A stretch of 64,000 nucleotides of DNA from Chelativorans sp. (GTDB taxonomy: Bacteria; Pseudomonadota; Alphaproteobacteria; Rhizobiales; Rhizobiaceae): contig NZ_JAPSLH010000005.1 of NCBI RefSeq assembly GCF_031180965.1, forward strand, positions 62,001 through 126,000, written 5' to 3'. The notes under the pieces are model-generated. The model worked only from the letters and a program-made list of their open reading frames with translations, was not told the origin of the DNA and ran no database searches. Within the stretch, counting starts at the first letter, position 1; every line of letters begins with the position of its first letter. The position numbers and the translations under genes are program-made. Positions 1 through 8,589 of the stretch are shown here, piece by piece.

Positions 1-206
1 CCGAAGCCGAGAGGCGCCGGGTCGAGGCAGGGTTGGAAAGCAAGCTGGCGGAGGCCGAGCAGCGCATCTCAGCGATCAAGAGCTCCGCCTTGAGCGATGT
101 CGGCGCGATCGCCGAGGAAACGGCCGCAACCATCATACGGGAACTCATCGGCGCCGATGTCGACAGGGCGTCCCTGGAGGCCGCGGTGAAGGCCTCGCGG
201 CAATAG
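1..206 (+). CDS. atpG: ATP synthase F0 subunit b' (3' part only)
   Basis: The first 206 bases encode the last 67 residues of a protein whose start lies outside the window; the frame ends at TAG 204-206. The sequence is charged and helical ([10 protein letters not shown]..., ending [18 protein letters not shown]), as expected for the C-terminal part of the b/b' peripheral stalk, which joins F0 to F1 in the membrane. It lies 9 bases upstream of a second b-type subunit. Paired b' and b genes are the usual arrangement in alphaproteobacteria, and this position after the missing atpB/atpE genes supports b' (also called AtpF' or AtpG). Only the C-terminal half is visible. Confidence 0.85.
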   Translation, partial: EAERRRVEAGLESKLAEAEQRISAIKSSALSDVGAIAEETAATIIRELIGADVDRASLEAAVKASRQ

Positions 207-215
207 GAGAGGCGC

Positions 216-695
216 ATGGACGCGACATTCTGGGCGCTTATCGCGCTGATCATCTTTCTCGGCATCCTCGTCTATATGAAGGTGCCGGCCATGCTGGCGG
301 GCTCTCTCGACCAGCGCGCCGAGCGTATCCGCAACGAGCTCGAGGAAGCGCGCCGTCTGCGCGAGGAAGCGCAGCAGCTCTTGGCCGAATATCAGCGCAA
401 GCGCCGCGAGGCGGAGCAGGAGGCGAAGGATCTCGTCGATGCCGCCAAGCGCGAGGCGAAGCTGATCGTCGCAGACGCGAAGGCCAAGACCGAGGAATAT
501 GTCGCCCGCCGCACTGTGCTGGCCGAGCAGAAGATCGCCCAGGCCGAGCGGGATGCGGTGAACGAGGTGCGCGCACGGGCCGTCGATCTCGCCATCGTGG
601 CGGCAAACAGGCTGCTCGCCGAGAAGGTCGATTCGAAGACCGGGGCCGAGCTCTTCAACCAATCGCTCAGTGAAGTGAAGTCGAAGCTGAACTGA
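216..695 (+). CDS. atpF: ATP synthase F0 subunit b
   Basis: 159 residues. One hydrophobic segment sits at residues 5-24 (FWALIALIIFLGILVYM), followed by a long charged coiled coil rich in Glu, Arg and Ala, the normal build of the F0 b subunit that forms the peripheral stalk holding F1 to the membrane. Length fits the family. The ATG follows AGGAGAG directly upstream, and the gene starts 9 bases after the b' stop, so both are translated from one atp operon mRNA. A rho-independent terminator follows at 721-747, making this the last gene of the operon. Confidence 0.95.
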   Translation: MDATFWALIALIIFLGILVYMKVPAMLAGSLDQRAERIRNELEEARRLREEAQQLLAEYQRKRREAEQEAKDLVDAAKREAKLIVADAKAKTEEYVARRTVLAEQKIAQAERDAVNEVRARAVDLAIVAANRLLAEKVDSKTGAELFNQSLSEVKSKLN

Positions 696-720
696 GCCGT
701 TCCGCCAGCGCTGGTTCAAG

Positions 721-747
721 AATGCCGCCGTTTCGGCGGCATTTCTT
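721..747 (+). terminator. Rho-independent terminator of the atp operon
   Basis: A 9-bp perfect stem, AATGCCGCC (721-729) and GGCGGCATT (735-743), with a GTTTC loop is followed by TCTTT. It lies 25 bases after the atpF stop. On the opposite strand the stem is not followed by a T run, so it should act mainly on the atp transcript. Confidence 0.85.
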
Positions 748-767
748 TGACTGGCGCCCGCAGCCGA

Positions 768-1508
768 TCAGGCAGCGAGCAGTTCCGGTGCGTCGTAGGG
801 CACGTCGATCAGGCGGCAGAGGTCCTGCAGGCACTCCTCGTAGACGGGCGCCAGATTGCTGAAGGCAAAGCCGATCTGGCCCAGCACCTCCATGCAGAGC
901 AGGCCGTAAAGCCGCATCCAGCAGGACAGGAAGACGTAGCACGCCTCGGGCGGAAGCACGCCGCCGATCCTTTCCGAATAGGCCTGGAGCTGCTCGGCAA
1001 GCAGCGGGTCCATATCCTCAAGGCTCGGGATCGGGAAGCGCTTCGACCGCCAGATCGCGACGAACTCCTCCAGGAAGACCTGGCCGAAGGCCTGTCCGGT
1101 CTGGCTCACCACGCTCGTGCACTGTTCGGGAGAAGCGCGGCTTGCAAAGAGGCAGCCGAACTCGGCCGGGTGGGTGATGGCCCATTCCCGCAATGCGCGG
1201 GATATGGCGAGCAGCCGGCAGCCCGGCGCCTCGGCGCCGCTCCTGTCGCGTGCCGACTTCAGCGTCTCGACCAGCTCGCAATAAAAGTCGTTGCGCAGCG
1301 CGTCGAGAAGCTCACCCTGGCTGGGATAGTAGCGGTAGAGCGCCGGTCCGCTCACGCCCATGCGCCTGGCGACCGCGTTCACAGTCACCGCCGGCACGCC
1401 GAGCGTGACAAGCAGCTCGCGGGCATTGCCGCGGATCTCCGCCATTGTGGCTTCCCGGAGCTTTTCTCTGCGGCCGGGCTTCGCGGCGCCGGCGGAATTT
1501 TCGGTCAT
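768..1508 (-). CDS. TetR/AcrR family transcriptional regulator
   Basis: 246 residues from the ATG at 1508; a GTG at 1517 would add three residues and neither start has a strong ribosome site. Residues about 15-65 form a TetR helix-turn-helix: AVTVNAVARRMGVSGPALYRYYPSQGELLDAL. The C-terminal half resembles the WHG-type ligand domain of TetR proteins. It stands alone, with no obvious target gene beside it; the gene behind it, rnhB, points the same way but lies about 100 bases upstream. The 5' region (1521-1551) is A+T-rich and holds ATAG-N6-CTAT (1533-1546), a possible weak operator. Ligand and targets cannot be told from the sequence. Confidence 0.88.
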   Translation of the reverse strand: MTENSAGAAKPGRREKLREATMAEIRGNARELLVTLGVPAVTVNAVARRMGVSGPALYRYYPSQGELLDALRNDFYCELVETLKSARDRSGAEAPGCRLLAISRALREWAITHPAEFGCLFASRASPEQCTSVVSQTGQAFGQVFLEEFVAIWRSKRFPIPSLEDMDPLLAEQLQAYSERIGGVLPPEACYVFLSCWMRLYGLLCMEVLGQIGFAFSNLAPVYEECLQDLCRLIDVPYDAPELLAA

Positions 1509-1613
1509 GACAGGCACTTAAAGGGATATAACATAGGTTAGACTATATAACGACGGCATGCGGCGCAAGCAGAGCGCCGTCAGCCCGCCATCGGCCTTGC
1601 CACGGATATGCGA

Positions 1614-2312
1614 TCACTCGGCGGGAATGGGCAGTTCCTCGACGGGGCTACCCTCGTCAAGCGAGGGCTTGAAGGGCGAGAAGCTCATGCGGTGCAGCCG
1701 CACCACGGGCCCGTGCGCGAGAATGGCCGAGCGGTGCCGCTCGGTCGCATAGCCAACATGACTGTCGAAGCCGTAATGCGGCATGAGGGTGCCGGTGCGC
1801 ACCATCATCCTGTCGCGCACCACCTTGGCGACGATGGAGGCGGCGGCGATCGATTGCGAGCGCTGGTCGCCCTTGATCACCGCGCGGCACGGGCAGGGGA
1901 GGCCGGGCGGTATGTCGCGCCCGTCGGCGAGCGCATAGGCCGGACGCAGGCACAGGCCGTCGAGGGCCCGGCGCATGGCTTCGAGGCTCGCCTTCAGGAT
2001 GTTGGATCCGTCGATGCTGCCGGCGCAGAGCGAGGCGACCGATACCGCCAGCGCCGCATCGAAGATCTGGCCGGCGAGCGCCTCTCGCTCCTCAGCCGAA
2101 AGCCGCTTGGAATCGTCGAGCCCCTCGGGAATGCGGTCGCGATCGAGGATGACCGCCGCCGCCACAACCGGCCCCGCGAGCGGACCCCGCCCTGCCTCGT
2201 CGAGCCCCGCGACGGGCGCAAGGCCCTCGCGCATGATGCCCGCCTCGAGCGTGAAGTCCGGTCGCACCGGCAGATCGAAAAGGGGCGGAGAATCGGATTG
2301 CGACGCAGCCAT
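1614..2312 (-). CDS. rnhB: Ribonuclease HII
   Basis: 232 residues, cytoplasmic. It cleaves the RNA strand of RNA-DNA hybrids, including single ribonucleotides misincorporated in DNA. The RNase HII signature begins at about residue 37 ([20 protein letters not shown]), with the catalytic Asp-Glu pair in DEAGRG. Further acidic active-site residues lie in the conserved regions [13 protein letters not shown] and AYALADGRD. Length is typical. The gene ends 105 bases upstream of the TetR gene and is preceded on the same strand by the radical SAM gene, an order common in Mesorhizobium relatives. Confidence 0.96.
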   Translation of the reverse strand: MAASQSDSPPLFDLPVRPDFTLEAGIMREGLAPVAGLDEAGRGPLAGPVVAAAVILDRDRIPEGLDDSKRLSAEEREALAGQIFDAALAVSVASLCAGSIDGSNILKASLEAMRRALDGLCLRPAYALADGRDIPPGLPCPCRAVIKGDQRSQSIAAASIVAKVVRDRMMVRTGTLMPHYGFDSHVGYATERHRSAILAHGPVVRLHRMSFSPFKPSLDEGSPVEELPIPAE

Positions 2313-2469
2313 GCGGCGATGCTTACATCGCTTCCGATTCTCCGCAAGCCATTCCCGAGGCTTTGGGGGCGAAAAGCCGGGAAGGCGGCCGTCGGCCCTG
2401 GGGACGGGGGCTTCGACGGGTCATCCGGATGCGGCCTGGGGCGAGGACCGGTCCGGAAGCTCAGGTCGT

Positions 2470-3624
2470 TCAAAGCAAGGTCAGCTGCTCACCCTCGCCC
2501 TTGCCTGCCTTGAAGAGGTCCGTGCGCAATTTGCGCCGCTCTGCATTGAGGCCGATGCGCCGTGCGGCGATCTCGAAGCGGCGGCCGATCTGCCAGGCAT
2601 AGGGGCCGCTTCCGGTCATGCGCTTGCCCCACTCCGAATCGTAGTCCTTGCCGCCGCGCATGGAGCGCACCAGCGACATCACGTGCCGGTAGCGGTCCGG
2701 ATAGTGGCGCAGCAGCCAGTCCTTGAAGATCGGGCTTACCTCCAGCGGCAACCGCAGGATCACATACCCAGCCTCGCGGGCGCCGACCGAATGCGCCGAT
2801 TCAAGGATCCGCTCGATCTCGCTGTCGTTGAGGCCAGGAATTACCGGCCCGATCATCACCGAGGCCGGAACCCCCGCCTCGTTGAGCGCGCGCATGGCCT
2901 CGAGCCTACGCGTCGGCGTCGCCGCCCGCGGCTCCATGGTGCGGGCGAGCCGCCGGTCCAGCGTGGTCACCGATAGGGCCACTTTCGCGAGTCCGCGCTC
3001 GGCCATGCGCGAGAGGATGTCGATGTCGCGCGTCACCAGCGCCGACTTGGTGACGATCCCGACGGGATGGCTGTGCGCATCCAGCACTTCGAGGATCTCG
3101 CGCATGATGCGCCATTTCTTCTCGATCGGCTGATACGGGTCGGTGTTGGTGCCGATGGCGATCACGCGCGGCTCATAGCCGGGCTTCGACAATTCCTTCT
3201 CCAGGAGCCGCGCCGCATCCGGCTTGGCGAAGAGCTTCGATTCGAAGTCGAGCCCAGGGGACAGCCCCATGAAGCTGTGCGTCGGCCGGGCGAAGCAGTA
3301 GACGCAGCCATGCTCGCAGCCGCGATAGGGGTTGATCGACCGGTCGAAGGAGATGTCGGGCGAGGTATTGCGCGTGATGATGGTGCGCGGCTTTTCCACC
3401 TGCACTTCAGTCTTGAAGGGGGGCAGTTCCTCCAGCGTCTCCCAGCCATCGTCGAAGACATGGCGGGTGATCGGCTCGAAGCGCCCGCTCGGATTGACGC
3501 CGGCGCCGCGCCCTCTGCGGCGGTCCTCGCCGATTCGCAGGCCCGCTTCCTCGATCATCGCATTCGCCATGGCCGAACCTCCACCGCTAAAAGCGGCAAT
3601 GTCTGCCCGTGCGATCTGTTCCAT
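2470..3624 (-). CDS. PA0069 family radical SAM protein
   Basis: 384 residues. The [4Fe-4S] radical SAM motif CxxxCxxC is at CEHGCVYC, preceded by NPYRGCEHG, which marks the PA0069/Rv2578c group distantly related to spore photoproduct lyase. Other group features follow, including AIGTNTDPYQPIEK and VTKSALVTRDIDIL. The true reaction of this group is unknown. The frame is open upstream to 3783, but an ideal GGAGG six bases before the ATG at 3624 decides the start. The gene lies upstream of rnhB on the same strand with 157 bases between. A weak uracil-DNA-repair-like role is sometimes guessed for relatives, but nothing here tests that. Confidence 0.9.
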   Translation of the reverse strand: MEQIARADIAAFSGGGSAMANAMIEEAGLRIGEDRRRGRGAGVNPSGRFEPITRHVFDDGWETLEELPPFKTEVQVEKPRTIITRNTSPDISFDRSINPYRGCEHGCVYCFARPTHSFMGLSPGLDFESKLFAKPDAARLLEKELSKPGYEPRVIAIGTNTDPYQPIEKKWRIMREILEVLDAHSHPVGIVTKSALVTRDIDILSRMAERGLAKVALSVTTLDRRLARTMEPRAATPTRRLEAMRALNEAGVPASVMIGPVIPGLNDSEIERILESAHSVGAREAGYVILRLPLEVSPIFKDWLLRHYPDRYRHVMSLVRSMRGGKDYDSEWGKRMTGSGPYAWQIGRRFEIAARRIGLNAERRKLRTDLFKAGKGEGEQLTLL

Positions 3625-3744
3625 CGTCTGCCTCCGCGCCTTGGGCGCCGACCTCTGTGTGATGAATCTATTCCTATCTCCTTGCTCAGAACAAAGCAAG
3701 AACATTTTTGTTCCCATGAGGCGCGACAGGGGCAGGCGGTTGCG

Positions 3745-3800
3745 GGTGGAGATCGACCCCTCATATGCGATTGCCCTCCACACGGAGCAGGGAAAGGGCG
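3745..3800. repeat. Partial copy of a rhizobial-type intergenic repeat
   Basis: The segment reads GGAGATCGACCCC then TCATATGCGATTGCCCTC followed by ACGGAGCAGGGAAAG. The same words (GGGTCGAACTCC, CATATGCGATTGCCCTC, GACAGGGAAGAG) occur at 13161-13203. It is a truncated member of the repeat family described at 12951-13200. Confidence 0.6.
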
Positions 3801-3856
3801 CGTTTCATCGCCGCCACGCCCGGCTTTCGCCGTCTGGCCATTGAAGAAGGTGGGAA

Positions 3857-3915
3857 GCGGGGCGCGTGATCCGAGCCTCTCTGTTAGTTTATGTGGCGCG
3901 TTCCACGCGCCCCGC
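3857..3915. repeat. Perfect 12-bp inverted repeat
   Basis: GCGGGGCGCGTG (3857-3868) is repeated in inverse as CACGCGCCCCGC (3904-3915), with 35 bases between. There is no flanking T run, so a terminator is not indicated. It may be the border or core of a small decayed element. Confidence 0.6.
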
Positions 3916-4038
3916 CGGCCGCTGTCCCGACATTGGCCGGTCACTCGGGCCTCTTCTCCGTCCCGGCTGCACCCAATGAAGGGGGTGGTCTCTGCCGGGC
4001 CGAAGGAAAAGCCCTAGCGGCTTCTCCGCGGTTTCCGC

Positions 4039-4094
4039 GATGCTGTCTCTCACCCAGCATCCGTTTTTCCGAAGTGCTGTCTGTCACCCAGCAC
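4039..4094. repeat. Two related stem-loops with conserved loops
   Basis: Hairpin one is GATGCTG (4039-4045), loop TCTCTCACC, CAGCATC (4055-4061). Hairpin two is GTGCTG (4074-4079), loop TCTGTCACC, CAGCAC (4089-4094). The loops differ by one base, and one stem position changes from an A-T to a G-C pair, keeping the pairing. No function is known to me. Confidence 0.5.
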
Positions 4095-4400
4095 CCCGGC
4101 ACCGCCGGCCTGTCGCGGGCCCTCAGCATGCCTCCAGGTACCGATCCCTGGAGGGGGAGGTTGCCGCCGCTCTCCCGAACACCCGGTGCGCATCCGGTTC
4201 CCGCAAGAGCGATGGGACGGATGATAAGGGAGGCCCAAAGCTGTGGGATAGAAAACAGGCGGAAAGGGCGAAAATAATCGGCCGGCCCTTGTTTTTGCTG
4301 CGGAATTTTTTTGCGAGGAGAAAATCCTATCCCCGCCGTTCCAGCACCCTGGCGCCGGCGTTCGCGGGCGAGCCGGCCGGGCCTGACGACCCGGCCGTGG

Positions 4401-4526
4401 ACTCACAATCTGCAGCCACCGACGGATCGCCGCGAGTTTGACAAAGGCCAGGAAGATGGCGGCACGTTTCTCATAGCGCGTATCACGCCGGTTCCGTCAG
4501 CGCGGGATATTCGCCCAACCTCCGCG
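4401..4526 (-). pseudogene. Remnant of an IS5-family transposase C-terminus
   Basis: Read on the minus strand, one frame gives GGWANIP, then a TGA stop, then RNRRDTRYEKRAAIF, then LAFVKLAAIRRWLQIV. These match two conserved blocks of IS5-family DDE transposases: the WANIP block, and the RYDKLAxxFLAFVKLASIRxWL block that ends those proteins. In an intact enzyme the blocks are separated by tens of residues carrying the catalytic Glu region; here they are fused, so an internal deletion plus a stop has destroyed the gene. Nothing of the 5' two-thirds is present. This shows past mobile-element activity next to the acetyltransferase gene. Confidence 0.75.
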
Positions 4527-4663
4527 TGAACTCCCAAACGCCCTTATCTCGGCTGCGCGTAGGAACGCCCAGTTTCAAAGTCCGCTTCGCCTCGAATCAC
4601 TTGAAGGCGGACGACAAGCTCCGAACTCATCCCTACCGGCGGGCGATCTGCTAAACTGTGCGA

Positions 4664-5152
4664 ATGATGACAACCAATCATTACAGTTTTCGCAAGGCGA
4701 CGCTGGACGACCTCGATATGCTGATGGGGTGGCAATCGAGCCCGCATGTTGGTGAATGGTGGGATTCAGATGAGCCATATGATGAAGCGGAATTGGCTGA
4801 CCCACGGGTAGCACGCTGGATTGTTTCGATCGCCGAACGCCCATTTGCGTTCATGCAGGACTACACGGTTCACGGGTGGGCAGATCACCATTTCGCCTAT
4901 CTTCCCAAAGGCTCGCGGGGAATTGACCAATACATCGGAGACCCCGAAATGGTCGGTCTCGGGCACGGATCAGCATTTATCAGCATGAGAATGCAAGCTC
5001 TCTTTGATGAGGGGGCACCTGTGATCGCGACTGATCCGCATCCAGACAATGCACGGGCGATAGCCGTCTACAAGAAGCTGGGTTTCGAGCCGGTTGGACC
5101 ACCTCAGAAAACACAGTGGGGTCTGATCTTGCCCATGTTGGCTAAGAACTAA
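4664..5152 (+). CDS. GNAT acetyltransferase, AAC(6')-like
   Basis: 162 residues from ATG 4664; GTG 4658 and ATG 4667 are alternatives, none with a good ribosome site. The protein would transfer acetyl from acetyl-CoA to an amine. Features shared with the aminoglycoside 6'-N-acetyltransferase group are VGEWWDSDEPYDE near residue 29, GSRGIDQYIGDPEMVGLGHG in the acetyl-CoA-binding region, and TDPHPDNARAIAVYKKLGF near the C-terminus. Whether it modifies aminoglycosides cannot be told; many chromosomal homologues have other or unknown substrates. Base composition is visibly less G+C-rich than the neighbours and an IS5 remnant lies just upstream, so transfer is likely. Confidence 0.82.
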   Translation: MMTTNHYSFRKATLDDLDMLMGWQSSPHVGEWWDSDEPYDEAELADPRVARWIVSIAERPFAFMQDYTVHGWADHHFAYLPKGSRGIDQYIGDPEMVGLGHGSAFISMRMQALFDEGAPVIATDPHPDNARAIAVYKKLGFEPVGPPQKTQWGLILPMLAKN

Positions 5153-5379
5153 GCGTCGCGCAGGCAACGGCAGCGTGTCCCGCACCGACATACGCGGGGA
5201 TTGGTCAAACTCTGCGGTTATGCCAAAGCCGCCATCGGCTCGCTATCTTTTACGAGCACGCGGCCTAGTCGTGCTGGGCGAGAACGCGGCGGGCCTTTGA
5301 GAGATGGACCTTGAACAGGCGGGTCGGCTTCGCATGCGCCGACATTGCTCATCCGTCGCCATTGGTCGCCCTATTGCGC

Positions 5380-5817
5380 TCAGCTGAGTTCTTGGGCGAG
5401 ACCGATGAGAAGCCCTTCAGGCCCGCGGATGTAGCAGAGCCGATACGCGTCCTTATATTGGACGACTTCACCGACGAGCTCAGCGCCGCGCTTGCGAAGC
5501 CTTTCAAGCGTCTCGTCGATATCATCCACCGCGAACATGACGCGCAGGTAGCCCAGGGCGTTGACCGGGGCGTTCCGGTGATCTGCGATGACAGGCGGCG
5601 CGAGGAAGCGGGAGAGCTCGAGCCGGCTATGGCCGTCCGGCGTGCGCATCATGGCGATCTCAACGCGCTGATCGCCCAGACCTGTGACTCGCCCGGCCCA
5701 TTCTCCTTCGATGGTGGCCCGCCCTTCGAGCTCGAGGCCGAGTTCGCTGAAGAAGTCGATCGTCGCTCCGAGGTCTTCGACGACGATTCCTACATTGTCC
5801 ATCCGCTTGAGCGCCAT
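5380..5817 (-). CDS. VOC family (glyoxalase/dioxygenase fold) protein
   Basis: 145 residues from the ATG at 5817 (MALKRMDNVG); the frame is open further upstream to 5904 but has no homology there, and GGGGA lies 8 bases before this ATG. Two beta-alpha-beta-beta-beta modules are visible: MDNVGIVVEDLGATIDFFSEL (residues 6-26) and LRVMFAVDDIDETLERLRKRG in the second half. The VOC superfamily includes glyoxalase I, bleomycin-resistance proteins and dioxygenases; nothing here fixes the substrate. The 227 bases between this gene and the acetyltransferase show no feature I recognise. Confidence 0.85.
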   Translation of the reverse strand: MALKRMDNVGIVVEDLGATIDFFSELGLELEGRATIEGEWAGRVTGLGDQRVEIAMMRTPDGHSRLELSRFLAPPVIADHRNAPVNALGYLRVMFAVDDIDETLERLRKRGAELVGEVVQYKDAYRLCYIRGPEGLLIGLAQELS

Positions 5818-5974
5818 GAGTCCAGTCCCCGAGGTTTCGTCCCAATCTACAAGGTGTCGCCTGGTTCGACAACGAATGCTTGGGGCGCCGGCACCGGCGG
5901 CCATCCGCGCATGGATCGCCGGGCTGCACCAGCTCAGCGTCCGGGCCGGGAAGACATGGTCCTTCCCCGCCCAC

Positions 5975-6517
5975 TTAAGCCTTGCCGGCCCCGCGCCTCA
6001 GATGTTCGTTGAGGCGGGGCATGATCTCCACGAAATTGCAAGGTATGTGCCGGTAGTCGAACTGGTCCTTCAGGACCCCGTCCCAGGCATCGCGGCAGGC
6101 ACCGGGCGAGCCGGGCAGCACGAACACGAAGGTCTGCCGGATGAGCCCCGCGGTGGCGCGGGACTGGATGGTCGAGGTGCCGATCTTGTCGAAGGAGATG
6201 CGATGGAAGACGGAGGAAAAGCCCTCCATGCGCTTGTCGAACAGCGGCTCCAGCGCCTCCGGCGTCACGTCGCGGCCGGTAAAGCCGGTGCCTCCCGTCG
6301 TGATCACCGCGTCGATGCGCGGGTCCGCGCACCAGCCAAGCACCACCTCGCGGATGCGTTCCACGTCATCAGGCACGATGGCGCGGTCGGCAAGCTCGTG
6401 GCCGGCGGCCTCGATACGATCGGCAAGCGTCTGGCCGGATCTGTCGTCGGCGAGCGAGCGTGTGTCGGACACGGTGAGCACGGCGAAGCGGACGGGGATG
6501 AAGCTGCGCTCAGACAT
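5975..6517 (-). CDS. moaB: Molybdopterin adenylyltransferase-type protein MoaB
   Basis: 180 residues. It belongs to the MoaB/MogA family of molybdenum cofactor synthesis, which binds or adenylylates molybdopterin. Visible motifs are [15 protein letters not shown] near residue 14, [19 protein letters not shown] in the centre (the substrate-binding TTGGTG loop) and [15 protein letters not shown] near the C-terminus. The start at 6517 has GGAG nearby and overlaps the ispE stop by 8 bases (ATGTCTGA), so the two genes are translationally coupled. Length and motifs fit MoaB better than the longer MoeA. Confidence 0.93.
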   Translation of the reverse strand: MSERSFIPVRFAVLTVSDTRSLADDRSGQTLADRIEAAGHELADRAIVPDDVERIREVVLGWCADPRIDAVITTGGTGFTGRDVTPEALEPLFDKRMEGFSSVFHRISFDKIGTSTIQSRATAGLIRQTFVFVLPGSPGACRDAWDGVLKDQFDYRHIPCNFVEIMPRLNEHLRRGAGKA

Positions 6518-7394
6518 GGCCGAGCTCCGGGGCCGGGGCCATGGTGGCGGTGGCGCGGACGAACCAGCCCGGATTTCCTCGCGCAATGGCCTCTTCGGCG
6601 CGCGCGGCCTCGGCCTCGCTGCGGAAGAGGCCGAAACAGGTGGCGCCGGAGCCTGACATTCGGGCGATCAGCGCGCCTTCATTGTTGAGCAGGGCGAGGG
6701 CGCGGCCGATCTCCGGCGCAAGTGAGAGCGCCGGCGCTTCGAGATCGTTGCGTGCCGCGCGCAGCCAGCCGGCGATGGCGTCGGCGTCGCTTCCGCCGCC
6801 AAAGGGCGGCAGCGCCGGGTTATCCCTGCGCAACAGCGCGCCGAAGACGGCAGGTGTGGCGAGCGGCACGCCCGGATTGACGAGCAGGATCGGCAGGGGC
6901 GGCAGGACGGGGAGAGGCTCCAGCCGCTCGCCTATGCCGCGCGCAAGGAGAGGGCGGGCGGCAAGGCACATGGGCACGTCCGCGCCGAGCTGAAGCCCGA
7001 TCGCGGCGAGCCGGCGACTATCGGCGTCGATGCCCCAGAAGCGGGAAAGCAGCGTGAGCGCAGCGGCCGCGTCGCTCGATCCGCCGCCGATGCCCGCGGC
7101 GACGGGAAGGTTCTTCTCCAGATGGATGGCTACGGGGCGTTCCGCCACCGCTCCGAAATGGCGGCGCAGGAGATCGCGGGCGCGCAAGACGAGATTGGGA
7201 TCGGCCCCGGCAAGAAGGGCGGCGAAGGGCCCGCCGAGCGTGAGGGAGTCGCGCTCCGCCTCCTCGACGCGCAGGCGGTCGCCGTAGCGCGTGAAGACGA
7301 CGAGCGTCTCGATCAGGTGATAGCCGTCGCCGCGCCGCCCGGTGACATGGAGGGCAAGGTTGACCTTGGCCGGCGCGGCCGCTTCCAGCCTCAT
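6510..7394 (-). CDS. ispE: 4-(Cytidine 5'-diphospho)-2-C-methyl-D-erythritol kinase
   Basis: 294 residues, a GHMP kinase. It phosphorylates the 2-hydroxyl of CDP-methylerythritol in the MEP route to isoprenoids. The N-terminus [19 protein letters not shown] and the glycine-rich ATP loop [17 protein letters not shown] are diagnostic, and a second conserved block [12 protein letters not shown] is near the end. The start at 7394 is set by homology; the frame continues upstream without similarity. It follows a small membrane protein gene by 8 bases and overlaps moaB, forming a three-gene operon. Confidence 0.96.
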   Translation of the reverse strand: MRLEAAAPAKVNLALHVTGRRGDGYHLIETLVVFTRYGDRLRVEEAERDSLTLGGPFAALLAGADPNLVLRARDLLRRHFGAVAERPVAIHLEKNLPVAAGIGGGSSDAAAALTLLSRFWGIDADSRRLAAIGLQLGADVPMCLAARPLLARGIGERLEPLPVLPPLPILLVNPGVPLATPAVFGALLRRDNPALPPFGGGSDADAIAGWLRAARNDLEAPALSLAPEIGRALALLNNEGALIARMSGSGATCFGLFRSEAEAARAEEAIARGNPGWFVRATATMAPAPELGHV

Positions 7395-7402
7395 GGAGAC
7401 GG

Positions 7403-7585
7403 TCAATCCTTCGCCAGGCGGTATTCGCCGGTCTTCGGGTCCTTGACCAGCGTGCCCATGCTGCCATTGGCGGCTTCCTGGCGCGCTCGTTCCATCCGTT
7501 TCGTCACGCGCTCGGCCTCGCGCACGAGGGACCTGTAGCCCACATAGCCGGCGACCGCGACGACGGCGAAAAAGATCAGCTGCAT
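7403..7585 (-). CDS. Small membrane-anchored protein of unknown function
   Basis: 60 residues. A single N-terminal hydrophobic segment ([16 protein letters not shown], residues 2-17) is followed by a charged helix rich in Arg and Glu ([17 protein letters not shown]), and the protein ends [15 protein letters not shown]. This looks like an inner-membrane anchor with a short cytoplasmic tail. I know of similar small proteins upstream of ispE in rhizobial genomes but no function. It lies 8 bases upstream of the ispE start, so the two are cotranscribed. Confidence 0.7.
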   Translation of the reverse strand: MQLIFFAVVAVAGYVGYRSLVREAERVTKRMERARQEAANGSMGTLVKDPKTGEYRLAKD

Positions 7586-7657
7586 GGCCTGCCTGCCTCC
7601 TTGGCATTCGCACCCGGCTTTTAGTTTAGGCTGGTTTGCGAATGCGTCAAACCCGCG

Positions 7658-8518
7658 TCAGAGCCCGTAGCGGCTCCACAGCGCCCTTTCCTCCGCCGCG
7701 TCGAAAAGGCCGGAAGCGGCCGCTGCGGCAAGCTCGCCCGCGCGCGCCTCGATGCCGAAGAAGCCGAGCCTGCGGCCGAGCAGCCCGCGCGGGGCGCTCA
7801 CCAGCTTGAGCTGCGTCTTCGGACCATAGCGGCTCTTGAGGAACGAGCGCATGTCGCCGATGGCGTCGACCAGGCCGAGGGCGCGGCCGCGCTCGCCGGT
7901 CCAGAAGAGGCCTGTGAAGAGCTCCTCGTCATTGGCGAGCCTGGCGCCGCGCCGCGCTTTCACCATGGCGGTGAAGGTCTCGTGCACCTCCTCCTGCAGC
8001 GCCTTCAGCCGCTCCACATCCTCCGGCTTCTCCGGCTGGAAGGGATCGAGGATGGCCTTGTTGCGGCCGGACGTATGAACCCTCCGCTCGACGCCGATCT
8101 TCCTGATCATCTCCTGGAAGCCGAAGCCGGCGGAGACGACGCCGATGGAGCCCACGATGGAGGAGGGGTCGGCGATGATCTCGTCGCCGGCAAGGGCGAT
8201 CATGTAGCCGCCCGAAGCCGCCACATCCTCGACGAAGACGAGCACGGCCTTGTTCTTTTCCTCCGCAAGATCGCGGATGCGCTTGTAGATGAGGCGCGAC
8301 TGGACGGGCGAACCGCCGGGCGAATTGATCGAGATCGCGACCGCGGGCGCCGAAAAGGAGAAGGCCTTTTCAAGAAGGCCGGCCGTGGAGGCGAGCGACA
8401 GGTGCTGGCGGACCGGGCCGCCGCCCGCCATGATCGTCCCATGCAGCCGGACGACGGGGATCGTGACCGCATCGCGGCGGAGGGATTTCGGCAGGAGGCG
8501 GGCCAGTGCTTGCTTCAC
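7658..8518 (-). CDS. S49 family (SppA-like) serine peptidase
   Basis: 286 residues from a GTG at 8518, with GGAG 8 bases upstream. S49 peptidases use a Ser-Lys dyad and digest signal peptides or membrane proteins. The core is visible as SINSPGGSPVQSRLIYKRI (crotonase-like oxyanion region, about 65-83), then VEDVAASGGYMIALAGDEI containing the catalytic Ser, and SSIVGSIGVVSAGFGF. The length is that of the short 36-kDa-type enzymes rather than the double-domain E. coli SppA. No clear signal peptide or membrane segment is present. It lies downstream of the methyltransferase gene on the same strand. Confidence 0.93.
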   Translation of the reverse strand: MKQALARLLPKSLRRDAVTIPVVRLHGTIMAGGGPVRQHLSLASTAGLLEKAFSFSAPAVAISINSPGGSPVQSRLIYKRIRDLAEEKNKAVLVFVEDVAASGGYMIALAGDEIIADPSSIVGSIGVVSAGFGFQEMIRKIGVERRVHTSGRNKAILDPFQPEKPEDVERLKALQEEVHETFTAMVKARRGARLANDEELFTGLFWTGERGRALGLVDAIGDMRSFLKSRYGPKTQLKLVSAPRGLLGRRLGFFGIEARAGELAAAAASGLFDAAEERALWSRYGL

Positions 8519-8589
8519 GGAGTTCTCCAGGGCTCGGACTCGCCTTCATGTAGGCGCTCGGCCAGTGGCCGCAATGGCTTGCGCTCCCC

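Larger units (their letters stand above)
3625..4663. other. 1-kb stretch without an intact gene: repeats and IS remnant
   Basis: No convincing intact coding sequence was found here; open frames on both strands lack family resemblance and codon bias. It holds a copy of the intergenic repeat (about 3745-3800), a perfect 12-bp inverted repeat (3857-3868/3904-3915), two related stem-loops (4039-4094), a GGCCGGG/CCCGGCC hairpin (4375-4396) and a broken IS5-family transposase end (4401-4526). It probably marks an insertion/deletion hotspot upstream of the radical SAM gene. The promoter of that gene should lie in 3625-3720, where A+T content is higher. Confidence 0.7.

Noticed and set aside
1521-1551. 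A+T-rich inverted repeat as TetR operator before the first TetR gene
   Set aside because: Only ATAG-N6-CTAT is symmetric; longer arms do not match, so it is too weak to list as an operator.
3625-4663. CRISPR array or prophage remnant in the gene-poor stretch
   Set aside because: No regularly spaced direct repeats, no phage-type proteins; only two hairpins, a repeat fragment and an IS5 scrap are present.
5153-5379. Possible gene remnant between the acetyltransferase and VOC genes
   Set aside because: Short frames on both strands gave no family resemblance that I could defend.
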